From: Acidimicrobiia bacterium
GTDB lineage: Bacteria; Actinomycetota; Acidimicrobiia; Acidimicrobiales; SKKL01
NCBI GenBank assembly: GCA_016649895.1
Contig: JAENWR010000006.1
Location: 1-62,792 of the forward strand
Direction of reading: 5' to 3'
Length of the DNA: 62,792 nt
Position 1 is the stretch's first letter; each line of letters begins with the position of its first letter. The notes beneath the pieces were generated by a model that ran no database searches, was not told the origin of the DNA, and worked only from the letters and a program-made list of their open reading frames with translations. A program made the translations under genes and the position numbers. Below are positions 36,051 to 43,799 of this stretch, in pieces.

Positions 36051-36680
36051 ATGGATCTGCACCACCCACTTCAGGTGATCACCCCGACGGTCGACGGCGA
36101 CGTGCTGACGGTGCTTGCCGGCGCCCATGCGCGGTTCACCGCACCACAGGTCCATCGGCTCATTGGCGAGCACTCCGAGTCCGGGGTGCGCAAGAGCCTC
36201 AAGCGGCTGGCGAGTCAAGGCCTCGTGACCGCAACGCGTGCCGGTCAAGCCTGGGAGTACGAGCTCAACCGCACCCATCTGGCTGCGGGGCACGTGGAGT
36301 CGTTGGCGCGGCTGCGCGGCGCGCTCATCGACGGAATCCACGATGCGCTCGCGGCGTGGACGACCGGGCCTGAGTACGCGGCACTGTTCGGAACGGTGGC
36401 CGTCGGGCCCATGCGGGTCGACAGCGACATCGACATCTTCATCGTCCGGCCCGATGGAGTCGACCCAGAGGATGACGAATGGCGGAACGACCTGGACGAA
36501 CTCATCTCGGCCGTTGCGAGCTGGACCGGCAACGACGCTCAGATCCTCGAGTTCAGCAGCACCGAGGTGACCGCTGCACTGGGGGCCGACTCCGAGCGTG
36601 TCCTGCGCGACATCCGCGACGAAGGAATCACGCTGTTCGGTCACGAGCGCTACCTCCAGCGAGCCACGAGGCGGAGCTGA
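36051..36680 (+). CDS. HTH-nucleotidyltransferase (MNT-type) of a HEPN/MNT module
   Basis: 209 aa. An N-terminal winged HTH (FTAPQVHRLIGEHSESGVRK, RLASQGLVTATRAG) is followed by a minimal nucleotidyltransferase domain with GTVAVGPMRVDSDIDIFIV. In active MNT antitoxins the loop is usually GSxARG; here it is GTVAVG, so Ser and Arg are replaced while the Asp pair (DSDID) is kept. MNT proteins AMPylate the HEPN toxin. Its stop overlaps the start of the HEPN gene, which is frameshifted; the module may be decaying. Confidence 0.8.
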   Translation: MDLHHPLQVITPTVDGDVLTVLAGAHARFTAPQVHRLIGEHSESGVRKSLKRLASQGLVTATRAGQAWEYELNRTHLAAGHVESLARLRGALIDGIHDALAAWTTGPEYAALFGTVAVGPMRVDSDIDIFIVRPDGVDPEDDEWRNDLDELISAVASWTGNDAQILEFSSTEVTAALGADSERVLRDIRDEGITLFGHERYLQRATRRS

Positions 36681-37061
36681 TGCCCACGAAGCGGTGCACC
36701 GATGCAGATCGTCGCGGTCGACTGGCGAAAGCGCGCCAGTTCCTCGACGCCGCCGAGCTCGTCGAAACGCTCGCGGACGAGGACGACCTCCTCGATTCAG
36801 TCGTGACCTTGTGTGTCCACGCCGGAATCGCCGCAGCTGATGTGGTCTGCTGCGTCCGGCTCGGCGAGCACGCCACCGGCCAGAACCACACCGAGGCGGT
36901 TGAGCTTGTCGGCCGAGTCGACTCAGCGCGCGCGCGACCTGTCCACTCTGCTCCGCATGAAGGCACGCGCCGGCTACAGCTCGACACGAGTCTCAACCGC
37001 GAACGCCACGGCAGCGATGCGTTCGGCCACTCGACTTGTGGCGGCGGCGACCTCGTCGTGA
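36680..37061 (+). pseudogene. HEPN-domain partner gene with a frameshift
   Basis: Starts at ATG 36680 (overlap with the MNT stop) with RLAKARQFLDAAELVETLAD and FDSVV-like helices typical of HEPN proteins, up to HTEAVELVGRVDS. The similarity then continues in another frame (RARDLSTLLRMKARAGYSST, ATAAMRSATRLVAAA) to a stop at 37061. The switch lies at an 11-base GC/CG tract (36926-36936); adding one CG unit restores a single frame. Either a genuine slippage mutation or a sequencing error. Confidence 0.7.
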
Positions 37062-37197
37062 GCCCCTAGCCAGAGATCGGGACGCGGCCCGGTGAGCGAC
37101 CCTCGGCAGTCGGCCGAGCACGTGGTCTCCATCGACCTGCACCAAGAAGCGCTCGCCATCCGGCTGGAGCATCGCGCCACCCATCGAGCCGGGCCGG

Positions 37198-38557
37198 CTA
37201 CGGCCGCAGCTCGAAGAGGGTCACGAACGCCGGAGGTGTTCCCTCGCCGGGGTGCCACGCCAGGCCGCAGCTGATCGCGGGGTCGAGGCAGCTGAACCCC
37301 CTGACCCCACCGTCGGGCAGGGGATATCCGTCCACGACGAATCGCCCGTCGGCATCGGCGACGAGCCCGAACCCTTCGGTCGGATATGCGCACGCCGCGT
37401 GGCCGAAGCTGGGGTCGCCCTGGACCTCGGTCTCGGGCTGATCGGTCCGGAACGCACACCACCCGACCTCGGTCGAGCCGACGCCAGGGCCGAACCCCTC
37501 ACCTTCCACCCGAACGCGCTGGCCGGACTCGTACGGACCGACGGGCACGATGCGAACCGTCGGCCGAGCAGACGTACCGTCGGCCTCCACGACGACAGCC
37601 GCAACGGCGTTCGGTTGTCGCCACCCACTGGCGACGAGGACGCACGGCTCGCACGGCTGCCACCCCTCGTAGGTGAGGATCTCCCGGAACAGGGCGAGGG
37701 GCGCGCTGATCTCTCCGTTCACATCGGCGGTGAGCGTCGAGAACCTGGCCATGTCGCACCGGTCCCAGCCGGCCTCGACTCCGCCTGCGAACTCCACCTC
37801 GGTGCCGATGCACTGGATTCATCTGGACCTCGTCGTCGCGATCGGGCACCCCGTCGACCGGCTCGAACCCCTTGGCGGTGAGGATCACCTCGTCACCGTC
37901 GCCGACCGTCGGCCGATCGAGGGCGATCTCCGGCATCGGCAGCGGCGGGAGACCCCCACGGAACGAGATCGGAGCCGTGAGCCCGGTCCCGCCCGGAACC
38001 ATGACGCCGACGATGCAACGGCCGGGACGTTCGGCACAGTCGACGAGGCCGTGGCCGGTCTGGATCCGACGCAGCACGGTCACCTCGACCGACGAGGCCA
38101 GCCGGTCGGTGGCGACGTTGATGTCGCACCAACCTGTCGGGTCGGGCTGGTCCATCCCGTCGGCGTCGCACTGGGCGATGCCCAGCAACGTGCTCGGTTC
38201 GAAGTTCCCGGAGACGTCGACGACCTGCCCGTCGACGAGGTTCGTGCTGGGCTCGGCGACGAGAGCCCGGCCTTCGGGTGCCGGCAGGGTCGTGGGCGCC
38301 AGCTCCGTCGGCGGAACCGTCGTGACCGTTCGCTCGTCGGCGGTCCGAACATCCCGGCCTCCGTCGCCGCCGAACGACGGCCGAGCTGCGACCGCGACGA
38401 CGAGGACGACCAGACACGCGACCGCCCCCGCCCCGACCCGTCGGCGCCGGCGGCGCTGCGCCGCACGTTCCGCGAGCGTGGCGATCGGCGTCGGTTGCAC
38501 CGGGGGCGTCTCGCCGAAGCGGCGCACCGCGTCGAGCGCGGCATCGAGATCAGGCAT
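37198..38557 (-). pseudogene. Anti-sigma-like membrane protein with three neocarzinostatin-like modules, frameshifted
   Basis: Begins at ATG 38557 with a cytosolic helix (LDAALDAVRRFGETPP), a basic stretch and one membrane helix (VGAGAVACLVVLVVAVAA), as in proteins encoded after ECF sigma factors. Extracellular modules of the neocarzinostatin type follow (LVDGQVVDVSGNFEPST, LLGIAQC). In the second module the frame breaks near 37805: removing one C turns QMNPVH into QMNQC and joins it to the downstream frame (TEVEFAGG to the stop at 37198), which contains the rest of module 2 and module 3 (ESGQRVRVEGEGFGPG). Overlaps the sigma gene by 8 bases. Confidence 0.7.
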
Positions 38558-39065
38558 CGGTGACCTCCTCGAGGTCGTCGTGAGCCGCAGGGCCATCCGA
38601 CGGTTCGCGGAGTGCGGCGGCCAGGTGCTGCCGCGCCGAGTGGAGCGTCGAACCGACGGTGCCCGGGGCGATCCCCATGGCGTCGGCGATGTCGTCGGTG
38701 GAGAGGTCGGCGACGTAGCGAAGAGCCACGGCGGTGCGCTCCCGCCTCGGGAGGCGCGCCACGGCGTCCCACACCTCGGGGCTCCACGCCCGGGGTACCT
38801 CGATCTCACCTGCGCCCCGACGTGCCCGGAGGTGCAGGCGCTCCTCCATCGCCGCCCTCCGCTGCCGGCGACGGAGCACGTTGAGTGCCGTGCGGTAGGT
38901 CCAACCGCCCGGTGCCGTCATGGCGCCCACCCGATCCCAGCGCTCGTAGACACGGGCGAAGGCCTCGTCGACCACCTCCCTCGCCAGGTCGACCTGCCCG
39001 GCGATGACGACGAGCGACGACACCAGACGGGGGTGCTGCTCGCGGTACCAGCCGTCGAAGTCCAT
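38550..39065 (-). CDS. ECF-type RNA polymerase sigma factor
   Basis: 171 aa from the ATG at 39065 (MDFDGWYREQHPRLV); in-frame starts at 39074 and 39077 are possible. Region 2 is DLAREVVDEAFARVYERWDR with the -10 recognition WTYRTALNVLRRRQRR. Region 4 contains LPRRERTAVALRYVADLSTD and the HTH GIAPGTVGSTLHSARQHL. The downstream membrane protein with extracellular modules is the likely co-regulator. The 14-bp palindrome at 39135 lies upstream. Confidence 0.9.
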   Translation of the reverse strand: MDFDGWYREQHPRLVSSLVVIAGQVDLAREVVDEAFARVYERWDRVGAMTAPGGWTYRTALNVLRRRQRRAAMEERLHLRARRGAGEIEVPRAWSPEVWDAVARLPRRERTAVALRYVADLSTDDIADAMGIAPGTVGSTLHSARQHLAAALREPSDGPAAHDDLEEVTDA

Positions 39066-39134
39066 CGCTCCCATCACAACACCAAGTCATGAGTGGCTCG
39101 GTTTCTTCACTGCCAGGCCGAGGGGGAGCGACGT

Positions 39135-39148
39135 CGACCCATGGGTCG
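39135..39148. promoter_or_regulatory. 14-bp palindrome CGACCCATGGGTCG with a partial second copy
   Basis: Perfect palindrome between the divergent sigma-factor and dioxygenase genes; CCCATGGGTCG recurs at 39179-39189, 41 bp away. Placement suggests an operator controlling one or both genes. Confidence 0.4.
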
Positions 39149-39237
39149 CGGAGTCCACGATCCCGGTGGAGAACTCGCCCCATGGGTCGAGCTCTGGACG
39201 CGGAGGGAAGCCGACACCATGCGGAATGATCCGGTGA

Positions 39238-39253
39238 AGTTGATAGTTCAACT
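39238..39253. promoter_or_regulatory. Inverted repeat AGTTGA-TAGT-TCAACT upstream of the dioxygenase
   Basis: Perfect 6-bp arms with a 4-base centre in an AT-rich patch, 57 bases before the dioxygenase ATG. MarR- or HxlR-type regulators bind sites of this look; no such regulator gene is in the window. Confidence 0.45.
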
Positions 39254-39309
39254 AATTCACGGACCGCGACGCACGCAGCACCTCTGCCGCACGACGATGG
39301 GAGAACCAG

Positions 39310-40125
39310 ATGCGCACGATGCCGACCTACTTCCTCAGCCACGGTGGCGGCCCCTGGCCGTGGCTCGACGGGCCGATGCGCGACGCCATGGCCCCACTCG
39401 AGGAGTCGCTCCAGGCCCTGCCCGCAGAGCTGGGCGCCACCCCCACCGCGATCCTGATGGTCTCGGGCCACTGGGAGGCGCCGACGTTCACCGTCCAAAC
39501 CAACCCGAACCCCCCGATGATCTACGACTACGGCGGCTTCCCCGAGCACACCTACAGCATCCAGTACCCCGCCCCAGGCTCCCCTGCGCTCGCCGCCCGG
39601 GTGACCGAACTGCTCACCGCTGCCGGCATCCCTATCCGCTCCGATGCCGAGCGCGGGTACGACCACGGCATGTACGCCCCGCTCGCCCCCGCCTGGCCCG
39701 ACGCCGACGTGCCCGTCGTCCAACTGTCGGTGCAGCACCGCTACGACCCGGCCGAGCACCTGGCCGTCGGCCGAGCGCTCGCGCCGCTACGTGACGAGGG
39801 CGTCCTCATCCTCGGGAGCGGCCTGAGCTACCACAACCTCCGCAGCATGGGAGCCGAGGCCGCGGCACCATCTCGAGAGTTCGACGAGTGGCTCGGGTCG
39901 ACGGTGATCGACGCCACGCCCGACGAACGAATCGCCCGCCTGCTCGAGTGGGACCAGGCGCCCAGCGCCCGCATCGCCCACCCCATGGAGGACCACCTGA
40001 TCCCCCTCATGGTCGTCGTCGGGGCCGCCGAGGACGAACCCGGCATCCGCACCTACCACCAGAACGACTTCTTCGGATCGGTCACCGCGTCGAGCTTCCG
40101 GTTCGGCATCCCCGCCGCCTCCTGA
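39310..40125 (+). CDS. DODA-type extradiol dioxygenase (LigB family)
   Basis: 271 aa class III extradiol dioxygenase similar to YgiD/4,5-DOPA dioxygenase. Metal and active-site histidines are in LSHGGGP (His11), VSGHWE (His54), GYDHGMYAP and HPMEDHLIPL. The fold-typical YDYGGFPEHTY and GSGLSYHNLR blocks are present. It opens catechol-type rings; the physiological substrate is unknown and the family often occurs under MarR/HxlR control, consistent with the inverted repeat upstream. Stands alone; a hairpin (40170-40208) follows. Confidence 0.9.
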   Translation: MRTMPTYFLSHGGGPWPWLDGPMRDAMAPLEESLQALPAELGATPTAILMVSGHWEAPTFTVQTNPNPPMIYDYGGFPEHTYSIQYPAPGSPALAARVTELLTAAGIPIRSDAERGYDHGMYAPLAPAWPDADVPVVQLSVQHRYDPAEHLAVGRALAPLRDEGVLILGSGLSYHNLRSMGAEAAAPSREFDEWLGSTVIDATPDERIARLLEWDQAPSARIAHPMEDHLIPLMVVVGAAEDEPGIRTYHQNDFFGSVTASSFRFGIPAAS

Positions 40126-40169
40126 CGCCCGAGCCGGCGCCGCACCGTTTATCTCCACACGATCGAACC

Positions 40170-40208
40170 GTCCCTTGTTTCCTTCGCTCACCCACGAAAA
40201 CCAGGGAC
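40170..40208 (+). terminator. Possible terminator hairpin after the dioxygenase
   Basis: GTCCCTTGTTT pairs imperfectly with AAACCAGGGAC across a 17-base loop. No T-run follows. It lies between the dioxygenase stop and the convergent DUF402 gene, so a terminator role is likely but weakly supported. Confidence 0.35.
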
Positions 40209-40287
40209 AGAACGTGGCGAGCGGCAGACGATGCTCGGCGTCTGCTTCGGCGGCCCGGTTTTCGGGCGGCGAGGTCGCTGTGGGTCA

Positions 40288-40885
40288 CTAGACCTCGCTC
40301 CAACCGGCGGGCATCGCGAGAGGGGCCATGCTCCGCAGGCTCGTCTCGCGTATCCACGTCCACTCGTCCGAAAAGACCCCTCGTCGGTTCTCGATGACGT
40401 CGATCGCGCCTTCCGCCTCGCGTAGCGCCATCGCCCGGTCCGTGTCGGCAACGACTCCACGCTCGACGAGATCGTCGAGCTCCTCGCGGTCCTTCCACGC
40501 CCAGTCCCCACCGGCGCCCACAACGATGTCGACGGCGAGGCTCGTGGTGTCGTAGCCCAGCGCCGAGGCTCGCCAAGGAAGGTGGAAGTCCACATACCAA
40601 CCGCCGAACACGCCCGAGCTGTCCCACATCAGCCAGGTGGAGCACCACGCCCCGAGGTCGTGGGCTATCAACGTGTGCCAGTCGGCCGCTCGCTCGATCA
40701 CGTCCCATGACCCGTCGAGCTTCGAGGTGCTCGGCGCTGGTCCGGGACGGATGTACGGCGAGCCTTCAGGCATGACGAGGGAGGACTCGGTCGCTTGCTC
40801 GCTCGACGAGCGCCGTCGGGTAGGCGCCACGCACCCGTCCCTGCCAGATGTACCGGATGAGCACGAGCACATCGGCTTCAGACAT
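40288..40885 (-). pseudogene. DUF402 family protein gene with a frameshift
   Basis: The ATG at 40885 reads MSEADVLVLIRYIWQGRVRG, the usual beginning of DUF402 (FomD-like phosphatase fold) proteins, and stops after 39 codons. The remainder of the domain continues in another frame from about 40800: MPEGSPYIRPG, SSGVFGGWYVDFHLPWRA, DIVVGAGGDWAWKDREEL, ending AMPAGWSEV at 40288. Deleting one A in GAGCAAGCG joins the halves. Catalytic-type residues (the Trp-Tyr and Asp/Glu clusters) are kept, so the damage is recent or is a sequencing error. Confidence 0.65.
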
Positions 40886-41145
40886 CACTGCGGGCCGTAC
40901 CTGGCTTGGTGGTGCTCGGGCGTCTGTCGCTTCTGACCGAGCGGGTAGACGTCGAACGGGACGTACTCCGCGTCGTGTGCGCCCCGCCGGCCGGGCTGCC
41001 GAAGCGTTGCCTGTGATGGCTGGTCACCAGTTCTTCTAGCACCGTGCGAGTCTCGCGACATCCGCGTGGGGTTGCACCGTGCTGGGGCATCCGCGGCCCG
41101 CCTGGCATTACGGTTCCGCGGCATGCGCCCTCTGGAGAGCGATCG

Positions 41146-41520
41146 TTGGACCTGACGGCGAGCCTTCTCGCCGATGGGCACGTTCGCCTCGATGGCGCCC
41201 TGCCGGGGCCCCTCGTGGCTGCGCTGGTCGACGATGCCGATCGCTACGAGTTCCTTCCGCCAGGGCGGAACGGCGGCGGGCACTTCGCGATGGGTTCGAT
41301 GCATGACACCGCTCCGAGGATGCTCACCGAGTGGGTCCACACCACATGCGATCTCCCGGGGCTCGCTCCGAACGAGGTCACCTATCAGCGATACGCCAGC
41401 GGGGCGCCAGGTCTCCGCGTCCATCGCGACCAGCGCTACTACGTGCACTGCATCGTGGTTGCGACGCTCCGCGGCACGGCGATGTTCGCTGTCCACGATC
41501 CGGATCCGCCCTCAGACCCC
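41146..41520 (+). pseudogene. N-terminal part of a 2-oxoglutarate/Fe(II)-oxygenase-like protein
   Basis: From a TTG the frame reads LDLTASLLADGHVRLDGALP, then MLTEWVHTTCDLPG, VTYQRYASGAPGL and RVHRDQRYYVHCIVVATLRG. His-x-Asp in VHRDQ matches the iron site of 2OG oxygenases. Similarity ends at about AMFAVHD; the second iron His and the 2OG-binding Arg that should follow are absent, and the frame runs into a repeat block (41589-41662). Interpreted as a 3'-truncated gene. Confidence 0.5.
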
Positions 41521-41631
41521 GCGCAAGCCGTAGACGCCCAGCGACGCCGACGTGACCCAGACGGCCACGTGGATCGGAGTCGCACCGACCCTGACCTGGC
41601 GTCGTTCTCTCGACCACCATCGCCGATCACG

Positions 41632-41662
41632 CGCGGAGTGCACCGATCCGGTGCACTCCGCG
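41632..41662. repeat. Family B palindrome copy 3
   Basis: CGCGGAGTGCACCG, loop ATC, CGGTGCACTCCGCG: perfect 14-bp stem. With the preceding CTGACCTGGCGTCG (41589 onward) it forms a block similar to 35832-35898. Confidence 0.8.
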
Positions 41663-42017
41663 CCGAACCACCAGCTCAGGCTGCGTTTGGCCCCGACCTG
41701 CGTGGATGACGTCACGTCCACATGGTCTTGATCGGCTCGTGGCCCCCAGGCGGAACGGTTGGTTGGCACGACCGAGACCCAGGGTGCCGCAGATCTGTCA
41801 CGCCGCGAGTGCCTGTAGCGAGGCGGTCAGGCACCGATCGCCATCGGGCTCACCTTGGGTCGCACCAGCAACTGGCAGCCCTGGTCACCGCAGGAGCGAT
41901 CTAGCCTCCAAGCCCGGAGCACTGCTCATCGGCGACCGTCGCGATCATGGTCGCTGTACAGAGGTACTACCGATATAACGGGTTGATCTACCCATAATGC
42001 AGCTATAAGGTACGGAG
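41663..42017. promoter_or_regulatory. Non-coding stretch ending in the promoter of the second HEPN/MNT module
   Basis: No gene supported between 41663 and about 41940. The end is AT-rich: TTGATC (41983) and TATAAG (42004-42009) are candidate -35 and -10 boxes, 15 bp apart. TATAAG lies 8 bases before the GTG at 42018, so a leaderless transcript is likely. Confidence 0.45.
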
Positions 42018-42578
42018 GTGCCCGTCGCCGCTCCCGCCCTCGTTCCGCTGTTCAGATCGGAGCAACAGATGCGTCTACTCGCCGAGATCTTTCACGGAAC
42101 GCCTGCCGCAGGAGCGGAGCTAGCCCGGCGGCTTGGGATCCCGCAGACGACGGTCGCACGTGAGCTGGCCCGGCTCGAGGAGTCTGGTCTGATCCGGTTG
42201 GAGCAGATCGGCACCGCCAAGCTGGCGAAGCCGGCGGATGACCTCCCCTTCGTTCCGGCGCTTCGTCAGTTGCTCGCCTACGTCGGCGGCATCGTGCCGG
42301 CGTTGATCGCCGAGCACCAGGACCGGCCAGAGATCGACGAGATCTTCATCTTCGGTTCGTGGGCCGACAGGGCGAACGGCATCGCCGGACCTCCTCCGAA
42401 CGACATCGACATCGCCATCGTGTCTGACTCGTTGTCGCGGTTCGATCTCGCCGAGGCACGCCTCCGGCTTGAAGCGGCGACTGGAGCGAAGATCGATCAG
42501 TTCGTGTTCGAACCAGGTCACGAGCGATTGGCAGAGCTGCGCGAGAACTGCGTCCCGGTCCTGCGACGCGAATCATGA
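42018..42578 (+). CDS. HTH-nucleotidyltransferase (MNT-type), second HEPN/MNT module
   Basis: 186 aa from a GTG. Winged HTH (MRLLAEIFHGTPAAGAELAR, IPQTTVARELARLEESGLI) joined to a nucleotidyltransferase with FGSWADRANG and NDIDIAIV, i.e. the canonical Gly-Ser loop and Asp pair. It is expected to AMPylate and neutralise the HEPN RNase encoded next, and to repress the operon. Start and stop give a 4-base overlap with the partner. Unlike the module at 36 kb both genes are intact. Confidence 0.85.
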   Translation: MPVAAPALVPLFRSEQQMRLLAEIFHGTPAAGAELARRLGIPQTTVARELARLEESGLIRLEQIGTAKLAKPADDLPFVPALRQLLAYVGGIVPALIAEHQDRPEIDEIFIFGSWADRANGIAGPPPNDIDIAIVSDSLSRFDLAEARLRLEAATGAKIDQFVFEPGHERLAELRENCVPVLRRES

Positions 42579-43057
42579 GGAACGACCGACCTCTACCGCT
42601 CACTGCGATCGAGCGTGACCAGATGCACCAGCTCACGTCCTCACATCGCGAGAACCTCGTGGCCGCTCGTCGGACGTTGCAGGAGGCACGATCGTTCCAG
42701 AAGCTCGCGACGGTCGGTCTCCAATCGGAGTTGGCGCTGCCAGCGGTGTCCAACTTCCACGAGGCGGCACGACTCGCGGTCACTGCGGTCGCGACATTCA
42801 AGGGACTTCGATTTCGCAACGCGCCGGGCGCCCACGAGGGCGCCGTCGACTATGCGCTCGGCACATCGATCGTGAACTCGAAGGACCATGCCCAACTCGA
42901 CGAGCTGCGGCAACTTCGCCACGACGTCAACTACCCAGCCGACATCGTCGAGCCCACGCCTCGCGAACTCAAGGTCATCGCTGCGCTCGTCGAGCGAGTC
43001 ATCAGCGCTGCAGCTAGCCGGATACCCACCCCGAGGATCCCGCCACCACCTCGCTAG
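42575..43057 (+). CDS. HEPN-domain protein, probable RNase toxin
   Basis: 160 aa, all-helical. The HEPN motif is at LRQLRHDVNYP, with the Arg-His pair and downstream Tyr of this family; earlier helices contain NLVAARRTLQEARSFQKLA and ALPAVSNFHEAARLAVTAVA. HEPN toxins of MNT pairs cleave tRNA or other RNA until modified. The C-terminus is Pro-rich (TPRIPPPPR). Confidence 0.8.
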   Translation: MRNDRPLPLTAIERDQMHQLTSSHRENLVAARRTLQEARSFQKLATVGLQSELALPAVSNFHEAARLAVTAVATFKGLRFRNAPGAHEGAVDYALGTSIVNSKDHAQLDELRQLRHDVNYPADIVEPTPRELKVIAALVERVISAAASRIPTPRIPPPPR

Positions 43058-43125
43058 TCGAATGCCGGATCCGCATCTCGAGCACTGGTGCCTGCCGGCG
43101 AGACCACGACCGACGAACCTGCGTG

Positions 43126-43692
43126 TCACGGCCGTCGTGGTGGACGGTCGGTGGTTGCGGCGTGGACGAGCTCTCCGCCGATGTACACCGTGTAGGCGCC
43201 CGTCGTCGTGGCAGACGTGTCCATTCCGCCACTGAAGGTCGCCTCCTCGTACCAGCAGACGACAGCGAGGTCGTCGTCGGCTTCCGGGCGCTCACCCGTC
43301 AGTCCCTCGACATCGCCGACGGTCGCGTCGAAGCCGGCAACGAGGCGGCCGCCGCCGATCCTCATCGCTTGTGCAGCAACCGGGCAGGTTGCCCGCGCCT
43401 CGGGATCGGTGGCATCAATGGCGGGATCCGCCGCACCTGGCGGCACCCAGACGCCGGCGCGGACATGGGGTCCGTCAGGGTCGTTGTACGCATCGAGCGT
43501 GGTCGACCAGCTGATGAGGACACCGTCGGCGTCGACCCACTTGGTGTTCAGCCAGTCGCAGCAGGCGTCACCGCTACCGATCGGCTCCCAATCGCTGGCC
43601 CCATCGCCGGCCAATGCTGCACTCGGCGACGGCTCGACCGAGCTCGTCGTCGGCGCCAGCATCGGCATCGCGAGCTCCGTCCCCGACGACAC
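43126..43692 (-). CDS. Hypothetical protein, probably 5'-truncated
   Basis: 188 aa if taken from the first ATG. From about residue 37 it reads like a real secreted domain (SGDACCDWLNTKWVDADGVL, VRAGVWVPPGAADP, CPVAAQAM, GFDATVGDVEGLTGE, VVCWYEEATF) with several cysteines. The first ~25 residues are antisense to a GGDEF-domain fragment on the plus strand, so the true N-terminus is probably lost at a rearrangement junction near 43.62 kb. No family recognised. Confidence 0.4.
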   Translation of the reverse strand: MSSGTELAMPMLAPTTSSVEPSPSAALAGDGASDWEPIGSGDACCDWLNTKWVDADGVLISWSTTLDAYNDPDGPHVRAGVWVPPGAADPAIDATDPEARATCPVAAQAMRIGGGRLVAGFDATVGDVEGLTGERPEADDDLAVVCWYEEATFSGGMDTSATTTGAYTVYIGGELVHAATTDRPPRRP

Positions 43693-43765
43693 GACGATCG
43701 ACAGCCTCCTCGAGCGCGCCGATCAGGCGATGTACGCGATGAAGGCCGAGCGTCGTGCCGACACC
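43628..43765 (+). pseudogene. C-terminal fragment of a GGDEF (diguanylate cyclase) domain
   Basis: Reads DGSTELVVGASIGIASSVP, then DDTTIDSLLERADQAMYAMK and AERRAD, the last strand and helix of a GGDEF domain (SIGIA and ADQAMYxAK are hallmarks). Nothing upstream contains the GGDEF signature, so only the end of the gene remains. Confidence 0.7.
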
Positions 43766-43799
43766 TCATGGGAGGTGACACAGACCGGGGGGTCGCTGA

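Noticed and set aside
36680-37061. Programmed ribosomal frameshifting in the HEPN gene
   Set aside because: The tract is alternating GC without a slippery heptamer or a clear downstream structure; mutation or sequencing error is simpler.
37198-38557. Enediyne antibiotic carrier and biosynthetic cluster
   Set aside because: The neocarzinostatin-like modules belong to an anchored protein beside an ECF sigma factor; no polyketide or resistance genes are nearby.
40885-41496. Minus-strand open frame of about 200 codons
   Set aside because: Low-complexity Arg/His-rich product without domain; it is antisense to the oxygenase-like fragment, which has recognisable motifs.
41608-41619. Third att site (12-base match to the tRNA-Phe 3' end, TCTCGACCACCA)
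   Set aside because: The match is short, the flanking order differs from attL/attR and no element end is evident; probably chance or a scrambled remnant.
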